From Sphingomonas_O antarctica (GTDB lineage Bacteria; Pseudomonadota; Alphaproteobacteria; Sphingomonadales; Sphingomonadaceae): a stretch of 64,000 bases of DNA. The position numbers were made by a program, and so were the translations under genes. Shown one piece after another: positions 40,917-49,535 of this stretch (its first letter is position 1; the number at the start of each line of letters is the position of its first letter). Where the stretch lies: NCBI RefSeq assembly GCF_965137005.1, contig NZ_CBCRXM010000004.1, positions 1-64,000 of the forward strand, given 5' to 3'. The notes under the pieces are model-generated. The model saw only the letters and a program-made list of their open reading frames with translations. It was not told where the DNA came from and did not search any database.

Positions 40917-43397
40917 ATGGCTGAGGATCCTTATGCTGCGTTTGGCGAGCCTATCGTTGCTGTCAAAGATGAAGTGACGGCGTCCGGCGCGTATAATCGT
41001 CCGTCGCACGAGCAAGCGCCACAAGCCGTCGCGCCTGAGCCCGCCACTCAAACTGCTGCGCCGCCTGCAAACGATCCTTACTCAGCGATCGGCGATCCAC
41101 ACGTCACCGACGTATCGGGCACATCCGTAAACGACCCGAATGACATCACGCCAAGCAAGACGCTGACGCCCGACCAAGAGGCGGAATATGGACAGGTAAT
41201 CCGCAACGGTTCGGTGCATGACATTTTGTCCAAGGTCGAGGGCTTCGGGTTTAGCGTCGATCCGGCCAAGATGGCCAAGTTCGTGCATGATCGTGACGCG
41301 GCAATCGCCAAAGGCGGGCAGGTGGACTTTTCGCCAGCTTATGCACCGGTCACGCCCGTTGATACGACTGCGCCTGAAGCGACGGCTCGCGGGGTGATGG
41401 ATACCGTCTCGGTCGGAACGATGCCAAAGATGGGCGCATTGATCGCTGGCACCGAGGCTGCGATGTCTGGCGGCGACTTCGACCAAGCCTATCATTCGAT
41501 GCTCGATCAGAACAACGCAGCGATCGGCTCGGATGAGCAGAATCACGGCACCGCTCGGTTGATCGGTCAGTTGGTGGGAGGGCTCGCCATTCCGACCGGC
41601 CTCGAAGGCGTTGGTATCAAGGCAGGGACGGAGGCGCTTCGTGGCGGCGCGAGCATGGCCGAAGCTCGCACGATCGCTGCAAGGGCTGTCGGCCAGCGCA
41701 TGATTGCGACGAACACGGCTTATGGTGTTGCCCACGGTGCGGGGTCTGCCGATACCTTGGGTGACGCGGCTAAGGGCGCGCTAGTCGAAGGCACTATTGG
41801 CGCTGTCACTGGTGGAGTTCTGGCCAAGGCAGGCGAGACCCTTGCGCCGAAGCTGGCTGAAAGAGCTCTGGCAGCACGCGCTGCACCGATGACGCCCGCG
41901 CAACAACTGACACAAGAAACTCAAAAGTTCGTTGCCGCAGCCGATCGTCAAGATATTGGGTTCATGGCTGCGGACTTGCCCAACGCGACCAAAAGCCGCT
42001 TCGCCACGGCAGTCGCGGGCATTACGTTGGGCGGCATTCCACTTGCTGACCGTGCCACCGAACTGATCGGCCAAGCCAAAGCTGCACGCGATGCGATTGC
42101 GGCGCGGCTTGCTGGCGGTGTGGATAATGTCACCGACAAGACGGGCGCAGGACAGGCGGCACAAAAGGGCGCGCGGGAGTGGATGACCACTACAGAAGCC
42201 AAGGGGCAGGCGCTTGAGGATGCGTTGCCGATCGACGCAAAGGCCAAAGTTCAGTTAGGCGAAAGCCGTGCCGCGCTTCGTTATTTGACGACGGGCATGG
42301 AAAGCAACCCTGAGTTGTCCAAGATATGGACCGAGAACCCCCGCCTGAAAGCGACCCTCGACGCACTCACTCCAAAGGAAATTATGGAGCCTGGGAAGCC
42401 AGCGCAAAAAGGCGGCACCGGATTCGGCGTGGACATCGAGGGAACCCCTGCCGTTCCCGCGAAAGGCACCGGTAAAGCCGAAGGCGGCGAGCTTGAGTGG
42501 AAGGATATGCGCCGCCTTCGCACCATCGTCGGGCAAATTGTCGGGCAACCCGGCCTGTCAAGCGATGGCGCAGCGATCGATGGCCTTCGCAACCTCTACG
42601 GCGCGCTATCGCGGGATATGGAAGCGACCGCAGCCGCGACCAGTCCGCGCGCTCTAACTCAGTTTGGGCGGGTCAACCAGTTCTGGCGCGGTCGGCAGTC
42701 GCGGATCGACAACGTATTGAGCGATGTCCTCGGCAGTGACGGCAAGAAGGACCCGCAAAAAGCGTTTGAGGCAATCCAGCGGCTCGGCAATGCTCAAGGC
42801 GGACAACCGATCAAGCTGGCGCAGACTTTGCGCTCCATGCCGACAGACGAGGCCGACAGCGTGCGAGCGACCATTATCGGCCACCTAGGCGATGCAGCGG
42901 CAGGCAAGCAGACCAAGGATGGCGACGTCTTTTCGCCTGCCACGTTCGCCACAAAGTGGAATGGCATGTCGCCCCGCGCCAAATCGATCTTGTTTCAAGG
43001 ACAACATGCCAAGGACTTGGACGACATTGCCCGCGTGATGGACGGCATGAAGGCGGCGGGGCAATTCGCCAACGTGTCGAAAACAAGCATTGCCACTTCT
43101 GCTATGGCGACGATGGGCTCTGGTTGGCTCAATCCCTTTGTGCCCGTAGTCGCATCGGCATTGCAGTTCGGCGGCGGCAAACTGCTGGCCAATCAAACCG
43201 TGGCGCGCTGGATCGCTGGAGCGCTCAAGAAGCCAAATCCAAAGGCAGGATTTACGGCCATTCAGGGTCTGACCAAGATTGCTCGCGCGGAACCCGCCAT
43301 CGCCAATGAAGTGTTCAGCCTGCAATCGCGACTGGCCAGCGCGTTCACTTTACCGCCGACAAGTCTCGCAGCGAACGAAGGCGACAACCATCGCTGA
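40917..43397 (+). CDS. large phage DNA-ejection-like protein
   Basis: An 826-residue, alanine- and glycine-rich protein with no signal peptide. Short 'DPYAAFGEP' and 'DPYSAIGDP' repeats occur near the N-terminus. There is a glycine-rich hydrophobic middle (LIGQLVGGLAIPTGLEGVGI, GALVEGTIGAVTGGVLAKAG) that could insert into membranes, and a long helical C-terminus. The composition and the position next to the lysozyme-type protein match internal virion or ejection proteins of short-tailed phages. Family assignment is by character rather than by a diagnostic motif. Confidence 0.6.
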   Translation: MAEDPYAAFGEPIVAVKDEVTASGAYNRPSHEQAPQAVAPEPATQTAAPPANDPYSAIGDPHVTDVSGTSVNDPNDITPSKTLTPDQEAEYGQVIRNGSVHDILSKVEGFGFSVDPAKMAKFVHDRDAAIAKGGQVDFSPAYAPVTPVDTTAPEATARGVMDTVSVGTMPKMGALIAGTEAAMSGGDFDQAYHSMLDQNNAAIGSDEQNHGTARLIGQLVGGLAIPTGLEGVGIKAGTEALRGGASMAEARTIAARAVGQRMIATNTAYGVAHGAGSADTLGDAAKGALVEGTIGAVTGGVLAKAGETLAPKLAERALAARAAPMTPAQQLTQETQKFVAAADRQDIGFMAADLPNATKSRFATAVAGITLGGIPLADRATELIGQAKAARDAIAARLAGGVDNVTDKTGAGQAAQKGAREWMTTTEAKGQALEDALPIDAKAKVQLGESRAALRYLTTGMESNPELSKIWTENPRLKATLDALTPKEIMEPGKPAQKGGTGFGVDIEGTPAVPAKGTGKAEGGELEWKDMRRLRTIVGQIVGQPGLSSDGAAIDGLRNLYGALSRDMEATAAATSPRALTQFGRVNQFWRGRQSRIDNVLSDVLGSDGKKDPQKAFEAIQRLGNAQGGQPIKLAQTLRSMPTDEADSVRATIIGHLGDAAAGKQTKDGDVFSPATFATKWNGMSPRAKSILFQGQHAKDLDDIARVMDGMKAAGQFANVSKTSIATSAMATMGSGWLNPFVPVVASALQFGGGKLLANQTVARWIAGALKKPNPKAGFTAIQGLTKIARAEPAIANEVFSLQSRLASAFTLPPTSLAANEGDNHR

Positions 43398-43462
43398 CGG
43401 ATCGGCTGGATAGATTTCGACGTAGAGTAGTGCAGCCACCACGAATGTGCGCCAGACACGCC

Positions 43463-43651
43463 TCAACGTTTCAGCTCATCCAACTTTCGCACGATCACCC
43501 ATGTCGCCACGCCGATCGCAAGGCATATTGTCCACGGACCCTCCATGCGATCGTAGCGTTCCTGCGACATTGTCGTGAATGCGTAGACCGTGAAGGCGAC
43601 GCTTAAGGCGACTGCCAGCCAAGGGATGATTGCTGCAATCCGCTCGCTCAC
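43463..43651 (-). CDS. small two-helix membrane protein
   Basis: About 62 residues with two hydrophobic stretches (IIPWLAVALSVAFTVYAF; GPWTICLAIGVATWVIV) and a charged end (RKLDELKR). The start is unclear: GTG 43651 gives a compact protein, while ATG 43729 adds 26 unconserved-looking residues. A short holin-like protein is conceivable next to phage genes but not shown. Confidence 0.45.
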   Translation of the reverse strand: MSERIAAIIPWLAVALSVAFTVYAFTTMSQERYDRMEGPWTICLAIGVATWVIVRKLDELKR

Positions 43652-43748
43652 AAGACGCTCGTGCACCAACGTGGCGCATTTTGTAAAGCAGGCACCGGTC
43701 TGGTTGTCGCACAGCAACGCCTGTCGCATAACGCGATGAGGGGGGCTT

Positions 43749-44141
43749 ATGAAAATCTATATCGCGATTGCGGCGCTTATGTTGTCTGGCTGCACAAATC
43801 AGCCATCTTACGCCGAGCTCAAGGATGAGAACGCGGAACTGCAATCTCAGGTCGAACAGCTACAGAGCCAATTGAGCGACGTCCGGGATAAGGCCGACGA
43901 GGCACAATCAAAGGTGAGCGACCTAGAATCCACGGTCGAACGCTTTTCGTCGGAGGATTGGCAGAACGTCGTGCCTGAAGCTGAAGTCGCGGTTTCCCGG
44001 ACGGGCCGATTCCATTTCCCCCATAAATACGTTTTACCCCGCAGAGGTGATTCAGGCAGCGTTTTCGACGCAAAACCGCCGAACTCTCTATCAGGCCCAC
44101 AATCGGGTCTTCGGCCCGAGATTTGCAGCTTCTCCGATTAA
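43749..44141 (+). CDS. small coiled-coil lipoprotein
   Basis: A 130-residue lipoprotein with lipobox LSGC (Cys18) and then a heptad-patterned coiled coil (ELKDENAELQSQVEQLQSQL, KVSDLESTVERFSSEDW). AGGGGG precedes the ATG. The last 45 residues run into the repeat-rich noncoding region and are proline- and serine-rich. The native protein may have been shorter and extended by rearrangement. A spanin-like or envelope role near phage genes is possible. Confidence 0.65.
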   Translation: MKIYIAIAALMLSGCTNQPSYAELKDENAELQSQVEQLQSQLSDVRDKADEAQSKVSDLESTVERFSSEDWQNVVPEAEVAVSRTGRFHFPHKYVLPRRGDSGSVFDAKPPNSLSGPQSGLRPEICSFSD

Positions 44142-44565
44142 TCCGGGAAAACACGCGCCAGACGCCCGCAGAGCGCCTTGGTCGGGCATTGGGGGATCGT
44201 TCGATCGCTAGGAGGCGGCGTTGCCGTCCTCCTGTCAAAGCATAGAAATCAAGCAATCTCAAAGGGCTGGCCGCACTCGGGGTTTCTCTCCGATAAATGC
44301 GTTTTACCCCGCAACAATGCCTCGCTGATTTTCTCGCATAAATGCGTTTCATTCCCGAAGACCGCACAAATGCTGCCAAAGGCGTGGAAAATCGGACCCC
44401 TTCTGATTTATCCGGGAAGGAAATCGAGGACGGCGACGCGTCACCGCCTGATCCAGGGCTTTCACGCCCGAATTTCGCAGGCGCAATACCGCTAACTTGA
44501 CGGGTTCCCCGTCAGGTTAGCTCAGGCGCAATACCGCTAACGTTACGCGGTGCCGCGTATCGTTA
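44023..44565. repeat. repeat-rich noncoding region with tandem stem-loops
   Basis: ATAAATRCGTTTTACCCCGC occurs at 44023 and 44293, with a diverged copy at 44338. GATTWATCCGGGAA, partly its inverse, occurs at 44136 and 44405. CAGGCGCAATACCGCTAAC is repeated at 44478 and 44523, each copy running into a hairpin (44492-44520 and 44538-44565) whose stems differ but still pair. No gene is seen from 44142 to 44823. It could be a replication or transfer origin, or a recombination site. Confidence 0.55.
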
Positions 44566-44823
44566 ACGGTCGCTTCCACTCCGTTTCAGCAGGCCCGGAC
44601 CTCTCGGCCGCCGTCAGGCTCGCTGTCGCTCGTGGTCGCCGCTCAGCGGCTCGGATCGTATCACTTCGTGATCCTTGGGCGCAACCTGCGGTGCGTTGCT
44701 GGAGACTTTACCAGACCGATCGGCGTTAGCGGCTCCGCCGGCCGACCGAGCGGACGGCCCCGAGCCGCCAACAACCGTGACCTGAGCAGGTCCTTTGCCA
44801 ATCCTGGCAGAGGAGAAAAAGAC

Positions 44824-45063
44824 ATGTCCAATACGAAAGCCTGGAGGCAGAAACGCCGCACGACCAAACCGAATGCACGGCAAAAAAGGAATGGCCTGTT
44901 CCTCGACGCGCATCCCTTTTGTCAGGGGTGCTGTTGCCATCAGGCACGCGAGGCGCACCATGAGTTGCCCCGCGGACATGATGACCGATACGACTGGCGG
45001 TTCATGATGGCCTTGTGTGTAGCATGCCACGTGCTTCGACACCGGGCGTTGTCGGCTAGCTGA
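44824..45063 (+). CDS. small HNH-type zinc protein
   Basis: A 79-residue protein with paired cysteines (PFCQGCCC), a central EAHHELPRGHDDRYDW and a second CVACHVLRH, the layout of short phage HNH endonucleases. ATG 44824 has GGAGAAAAAGAC upstream. Such small nucleases are often encoded near packaging genes of phages, where they help terminase cut DNA. No terminase is present here, so it may be a leftover. Confidence 0.7.
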   Translation: MSNTKAWRQKRRTTKPNARQKRNGLFLDAHPFCQGCCCHQAREAHHELPRGHDDRYDWRFMMALCVACHVLRHRALSAS

Positions 45064-45087
45064 CGCCAAGGGGTGGAGGCGCGACCT

Positions 45088-45285
45088 TCACCCCAAGCCC
45101 AATGCCTTTCGCACCAGCCGGCGGATCGCTTCAGGGCGCGACGGTTTCGGGTCAGGTTGTTCACCGATCCACTTATCCAATGGCTGAAGCACATCGGCCA
45201 GCAATCGAACCTGTATCGGGGCGCCCTTGCCAGTCGGTTTCGGCCCCCGCCGTTTTTGTGGTTGCACGGTTTCTTGATCTGGCAT
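45088..45285 (-). CDS. small ribbon-helix-helix-like protein
   Basis: A 65-residue basic protein (QKRRGPKPTGKGAPIQVRLL, WIGEQPDPKPSRPEAIRRLV). The 'xIQVRLx...LDxWIxxQPxPxPSRPEAIRRLV' pattern is common in small alphaproteobacterial ribbon-helix-helix DNA-binding proteins. It is transcribed against its neighbours and may regulate the small-gene operon to its right, whose first start is 94 bases away. Confidence 0.65.
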   Translation of the reverse strand: MPDQETVQPQKRRGPKPTGKGAPIQVRLLADVLQPLDKWIGEQPDPKPSRPEAIRRLVRKALGLG

Positions 45286-45378
45286 GAAAACCGTGATACC
45301 AGAGTAGCGAGCCGAGGGGAAGTTCCAGCTTCCACCCCGGCTCTGATCGAAACCCCTCGTTGAGGAAGGGACACGACT

Positions 45379-45840
45379 ATGACCGCTGTTAGCACAGCCG
45401 CGACACCGCTCGCCACGCCTCCGTCGCTCGCATTGGCGACGAAAATCATCACGTCTCGTGGCGTCGCATTTGCGCTCGATCCAGCCGCGCCTACCGACAA
45501 GGGCGAACTGGCATTCAGTCTTTGGAAGGCCACGTTTCAAGCGATCAACACTTCACCGATCGGGGACGGTGAGACCGGCGACGATGCAGCGCGTTGGAAG
45601 ACGATTGACCGGCTGGAAGCCGACATCCTCGCTGACCTCGCTCCCACACCCCGCGCCGCCGAACGTAAACTTTGGGTCGCGCTGGCCCACGACGGCAGCC
45701 TGACTGACGGATCGGATAACGCAGCCGCCTGTAGCGAAAACCTCAGTCACTTTATCGCACTCGGCGACGCGCTTGACTGGAATGTCCGATTTCATGTCGG
45801 CGCAATTGCGGCCCTTCGTCGCGCGCAGGGGAGGGCATAA
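45379..45840 (+). CDS. hypothetical protein
   Basis: A 153-residue soluble protein. After a low-complexity start (TAVSTAATPLATPPSLALAT) comes a helical region (WKTIDRLEADILADLAPTPR, ENLSHFIALGDALDWNVRF). GAAGGGA precedes the ATG. It is the first of three tightly packed genes, the next starting two bases after its stop. No family recognised. Confidence 0.65.
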   Translation: MTAVSTAATPLATPPSLALATKIITSRGVAFALDPAAPTDKGELAFSLWKATFQAINTSPIGDGETGDDAARWKTIDRLEADILADLAPTPRAAERKLWVALAHDGSLTDGSDNAAACSENLSHFIALGDALDWNVRFHVGAIAALRRAQGRA

Positions 45841-45841
45841 C

Positions 45842-46288
45842 ATGGCGAGCCAGCCCACCAACCCATCGGTCCCCGCGCTCGTTGAGACGCTGGACGACAT
45901 GCCCGATTATTATGCTTCGGTGTGCAAGGGGCGCTGCCTCGAACCGGAATATATGGACGGCTGCACCCTGGCCTTCACTAAGAAGGGCAAGCCCAAGACC
46001 GGTGAATATGTCTGTCTGTGGTTCAAGCCCGAGAAGGTGCCACATGGCGAGCATCAGTGCATGGTCAAGCGCGTCGTCATGGCGCTGCCCGACGAATGCA
46101 CATTCCCGTTCAATGCGGGGCTGTGGGTCAACGCCGTGCCCTTCATGATCGTTGAGATGCTGAATCCGCCGCGTCAGTTTCCGGTGAAGGCGAGCGACCT
46201 GCTGGGCATCCACCGCATGTTAGGCGAGGTGGACCACGACGGTCAGGGAATGGCGCGGTTGCCCCGAAGCTGGATGGAGGAAGCGTGA
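45842..46288 (+). CDS. S24/LexA-like beta-fold hypothetical protein
   Basis: A 148-residue protein whose centre (EPEYMDGCTLAFTKKGKPKT, GEYVCLWFKPEKVPHGEHQC, MVKRVVMALPDE) resembles the S24 peptidase fold of LexA/CI repressors. The Ser-Lys dyad is not evident (MDGC in place of MxPS). It may be a non-catalytic relative. It is coupled to the next gene by TGATG. Confidence 0.6.
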   Translation: MASQPTNPSVPALVETLDDMPDYYASVCKGRCLEPEYMDGCTLAFTKKGKPKTGEYVCLWFKPEKVPHGEHQCMVKRVVMALPDECTFPFNAGLWVNAVPFMIVEMLNPPRQFPVKASDLLGIHRMLGEVDHDGQGMARLPRSWMEEA

Positions 46289-46899
46289 TGGCGACCAACC
46301 CCATCACGGCGCTGCCGTCCGTGCCGCCCATGCCCGCCGTGTCGCGCATCCTGGCGCGGTTCGACCGCCGACAGGTCGAAGGCTTCATCTCGGTGGCGAT
46401 CGATCTTCTCGACACGCTCGATGGTGATGCAGAGAACGAGGATGGCGGCGACGACGAACCCGATGACGATTGGAAGGGTGATCAATCCTTCGCCGAATGG
46501 CACACGCGGGGGCGGCATAAGCTGTCCCCATTCGGGGCCGAGCATGGCAACACCACATGCAGGGGCTTCCTGGAAGACACAGAAGCCGACGACCACGCCG
46601 AGGACGACGACCCTGAAAGCGGGATCGAAGATCAGCCACACGACGCCGAGGAGGATTGTGGGGCCGAAGAAGCTGGCGAGCGCGAGCAGATGATGGGCGA
46701 CGTGCTCACGCTGCCATGCTTTGCAATCGAGCCAGATCCCGAAACCGGCCGTCGCCCCTATGTTGGCCATACCAACCTGCTGAGCACGTTTCAGTGCGGC
46801 AGCGGCGCTGGGGCCGGCATCCACGTTCGGTCGGCGGACAGCGGTAAGGTGCACCTCGGAACCCGCGGTCGAGTAGACAGGCCGGGAACGCCCGCATGA
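46288..46899 (+). CDS. acidic hypothetical protein
   Basis: A 203-residue protein with long acidic, disordered stretches (DGDAENEDGGDDEPDDDWKG, EADDHAEDDDPESGIEDQ) interrupted by ordered segments (VEGFISVAIDLLDTLDG near the N-terminus). Similar acidic proteins recur in sphingomonad prophages without known function. It starts at the ATG overlapping the previous stop; a GTG directly before it is in frame. Confidence 0.6.
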   Translation: MATNPITALPSVPPMPAVSRILARFDRRQVEGFISVAIDLLDTLDGDAENEDGGDDEPDDDWKGDQSFAEWHTRGRHKLSPFGAEHGNTTCRGFLEDTEADDHAEDDDPESGIEDQPHDAEEDCGAEEAGEREQMMGDVLTLPCFAIEPDPETGRRPYVGHTNLLSTFQCGSGAGAGIHVRSADSGKVHLGTRGRVDRPGTPA

Positions 46900-46943
46900 C
46901 GCGACACCGTCACGGCAACGCGCCTTAGAGCGAAAGCGTCAAG

Positions 46944-47516
46944 TTGACGCCATCAGCGGCCTCGGCTCCCAATTCAGCGCCTCGGTCGAAAGGCCGGGGC
47001 GTCGTCACGCGTGGCCGGGTTCACAACTTCACAGACAGCCTTCGCCTCTCTGAACAGTATGCCGACGCCGACTGGTGGTATCCGCTTTACGAGCGAATGT
47101 TCCCGCGGCTGAAGTCCGCCATATCTGTTCGTGACGACGGGTGGGCACAGCGAGGGGGCGTCGATCGGGTCCTGACGCTGGCTTGTGGTCGCACTTACAC
47201 CGTGGACGAGAAAATACGCACACAGGATTGGCCGGACATCCTGCTCGAACAGTGGAGTGACGAAGCGCGTCGCTCACCAGGCTGGGTGCAGAAGCCGCTG
47301 GCCTGCGATTTCATCGCTTACGCATACGCACCATCTGGGGTGTGCTTCCTGATGCCCATCGTTCCTTTGCAACGCGCATGGCGCCAGCACGGGCGTCTGT
47401 GGATTGGACTCTATGGCCAGCGTCGTGCGCAGAATGTCGGCTACACTTCTGTCAGCGTGCCGGTGCCGCGGGGCGTGCTGATGCAGGCAATCGTCGAGGC
47501 GATGTTTGTCAGCTAA
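46944..47516 (+). CDS. possible PD-(D/E)XK-like phage protein
   Basis: A 190-residue protein. The segment DRVLTLACGRTYTVDEKIRT, followed by QDWPDILLEQWSD, has the spacing of a restriction-endonuclease-like active site (Asp, then Asp-Glu-Lys). The overall fold is not certain. Start is a TTG at 46944; GTG 47001 is an alternative. It is convergent with the next gene and overlaps it by four bases. Confidence 0.55.
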   Translation: MTPSAASAPNSAPRSKGRGVVTRGRVHNFTDSLRLSEQYADADWWYPLYERMFPRLKSAISVRDDGWAQRGGVDRVLTLACGRTYTVDEKIRTQDWPDILLEQWSDEARRSPGWVQKPLACDFIAYAYAPSGVCFLMPIVPLQRAWRQHGRLWIGLYGQRRAQNVGYTSVSVPVPRGVLMQAIVEAMFVS

Positions 47517-47755
47517 TCGCGAGGCTGGTCGATCCAGCCTCTGATGGCGGGTTCAGTCAATATGTCACCATTTATCTCGATGCCGTGATGGGGCTGATGC
47601 GAAGGGGGCAAGTCGGCCCACTTACGCAACATATCGCTCAAATTGCCGTCCGCCACTTGGCTTGGTTCCGACCAGATCGGCGGGTCAGGAGCAAGCGCCA
47701 TTCCACCGGCTAAGCGCACGAGCTTGGCCGATTGCTTCCAATAGTCGTCGGTCAC
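47513..47755 (-). CDS. small hypothetical protein
   Basis: An 80-residue protein (MTDDYWKQSAKLVRLAGGMA, then PDPPIWSEPSQVADGNLSDM). The GTG start at 47755 has AAGGGGGA just upstream, which is why I prefer it to longer frames. It is 28 bases downstream of the PIN gene and probably in the same transcript. No family recognised. Confidence 0.5.
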   Translation of the reverse strand: MTDDYWKQSAKLVRLAGGMALAPDPPIWSEPSQVADGNLSDMLRKWADLPPSHQPHHGIEINGDILTEPAIRGWIDQPRD

Positions 47756-47783
47756 ACTTCCCCCTTCAGCGGCCCGGTCACTG

Positions 47784-48278
47784 TTATGGCTTGTCCCAAT
47801 CGGTCGTGAAGTCGAGTTCGTTAATGAACTCGATTGGCGACTGCCAGGGCACCCCGCAGCTGTCGCACACGTTAGGCACCTTGCGCTTCGCTCCCTGCTT
47901 GCCAGCGCTGGACACTTCGGCAGTGACCACACGTCGATCTGCGTGTCCCAAAGCCGCAGCGATCAGAAACGGGTCTTGGCCGATCGTGATCATGTCGGCT
48001 TCGGTCAGGCCCGCGCCATACTGAGCCAAGACCGTCTGAACCTTTATCAGGTCGGCGTCCTCATCGAGGCGCAGTAACTTCTTGTGCTCAGCTTCTTTTA
48101 CCCAGGCGGCTAGATCGTCCGTGCCGGCTTCAACCTCAGCATATATCTCAGGCGGCATCTTCACCGTGCCAGCCTCGGCATGATGCAAGATCCACCGCCA
48201 GAACTCCGGCACGCGATTGAGTGCATACCACGTGCGGTGGGCGTTAATCAGCGTGTTAGCGTCCAACAGATAAAGCAT
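47784..48278 (-). CDS. PIN-domain protein (DUF4411)
   Basis: A 164-residue PIN-type nuclease-like protein. The first acidic residue is in MLYLLDANTLINA, the middle acid in MPPEIYAEVEAG, and DADLIKVQ...ITIGQDPFLIAAAL and DRRVVTAE follow in order. DUF4411 PIN proteins are recurrently encoded behind XRE-ImmA proteins and are thought to be ribonuclease toxins. It overlaps that gene by ATGA here. Confidence 0.85.
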   Translation of the reverse strand: MLYLLDANTLINAHRTWYALNRVPEFWRWILHHAEAGTVKMPPEIYAEVEAGTDDLAAWVKEAEHKKLLRLDEDADLIKVQTVLAQYGAGLTEADMITIGQDPFLIAAALGHADRRVVTAEVSSAGKQGAKRKVPNVCDSCGVPWQSPIEFINELDFTTDWDKP

Positions 48279-49465
48279 CAGGCGTAGGCCCGACGAATGT
48301 CAGCGAGGAGCGGGTAAACGGCCATTGGCTTCACGCCAAGCATTCTTGCGGCTCTGGTGGGCGTAAGCGATCCGTCTGCAATACCCTGGCGAGCAACCGC
48401 CAAAAGAGCCTGTCCTAGGCGGTGGCGCCGAACGATATACCAGTTCGGCCCGCCATCCTTCGCGCGATTTTGCTCTCGCTCCCGCGCTTTTAACGCAATC
48501 CATTCGGCGCGGAATCGATCTCGCAAACCTTCCCAGCGGGCGACCGAAATACGACGCGCGCGAAGAAGCTGATACGCGATCATCGACCGGCTGACTCGAG
48601 CTTGATTGGCCAAGGCATCAATCGCGGCGATGTCCGCGGCATCGCCCGTGAGTACTAGGTTCGCGATTTCGGCTGGAGCAATCAATACGGCGGCAGCGGT
48701 ATCGTTGCATAACTGTTCGATACCCGCTTGCGGAGCGCCACCACTTACCCCGGTCTCACCCAAGAGAAGATGGGCTAATTCGTGCAGAAGCGTGAACGAC
48801 CAGGCAGCCTTCGCGTCTTGGTCGTTGATAACAATGAACGGCGCGAGCTGATCTGCGATGGCGAAGCCGCGAAAGACGTTGACCTCAATCGCGGTGGACC
48901 AATGGCCACAATCGCCGGCCAAAATCACGAACACGCCCCTCGCTTCCACTAGACCGCGAAGATAAGTGAACGCGTCGTCGGCATAGGCACGGGCTCGATA
49001 TTCAGCGCGGTCGAAGCCGATCGCCTCTGCCAAGGCGGCAGCCAGCGGACCAGCTTCCGTGACACCTTGCTGCGACGCGACAAGGGCGACCGACTCCGCC
49101 TCGTCGTCATCCTCCAAAGTATCGCGAACGAGCGATTGTCGAGCCTTTACGTCACGGAGTAGCGTAGCCAGCAAGACGTTCGAGGGGTCGCCTTGATCAG
49201 GCAACGTCCTGAAGTCTTGGCCCAGTTCGGCTGGCTCTGGTCGTTCCGGCAGATAAAACGTCAGTAATGGTCGGTGATACTGCTGCGCCATACGCGCGAG
49301 AAGGGTAGAGGACGGCGACCCTTCCCCCGCCTCAAACGCAGCTAAGCGATCTGCACCGCTCACACCGCGCGCCGCATTCAGGCTTATCTTGCGGGCAGCA
49401 GATTCCAAATCGAGACCAGCGGTCTCTCTCGCCCAGATCAGGATGTTTGGGTTGACGCCAGCCAC
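48278..49465 (-). CDS. XRE-ImmA/IrrE family metallopeptidase, antitoxin-like
   Basis: A 395-residue protein. The N-terminal XRE helix-turn-helix (NILIWARETAGLDLESAARK, FEAGEGSPSSTLLARMAQQY) is followed by a COG2856 zinc-peptidase domain with HExxH (LLHELAHLLLGE) and a C-terminal extension. ImmA proteases cleave repressors. With a PIN partner the pair acts like a toxin-antitoxin module. The GTG at 49465 is favoured as start from family length; a start at 49489 is possible. Confidence 0.85.
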   Translation of the reverse strand: MAGVNPNILIWARETAGLDLESAARKISLNAARGVSGADRLAAFEAGEGSPSSTLLARMAQQYHRPLLTFYLPERPEPAELGQDFRTLPDQGDPSNVLLATLLRDVKARQSLVRDTLEDDDEAESVALVASQQGVTEAGPLAAALAEAIGFDRAEYRARAYADDAFTYLRGLVEARGVFVILAGDCGHWSTAIEVNVFRGFAIADQLAPFIVINDQDAKAAWSFTLLHELAHLLLGETGVSGGAPQAGIEQLCNDTAAAVLIAPAEIANLVLTGDAADIAAIDALANQARVSRSMIAYQLLRARRISVARWEGLRDRFRAEWIALKAREREQNRAKDGGPNWYIVRRHRLGQALLAVARQGIADGSLTPTRAARMLGVKPMAVYPLLADIRRAYA

Positions 49466-49535
49466 AACTTCACAATGCACGACCACCAATCAAACCGCCA
49501 GCATCTTGCAAGTGGCGACCACGGCCATTGAGCAA

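Noticed and set aside
44023..44357. CRISPR array suggested by ATAAATGCGTTTTACCCCGC copies
   Set aside because: Only two good copies and one diverged copy, with unequal spacing (270 and 45 bases) and no cas genes. The pattern fits iteron-like or palindromic repeats instead.
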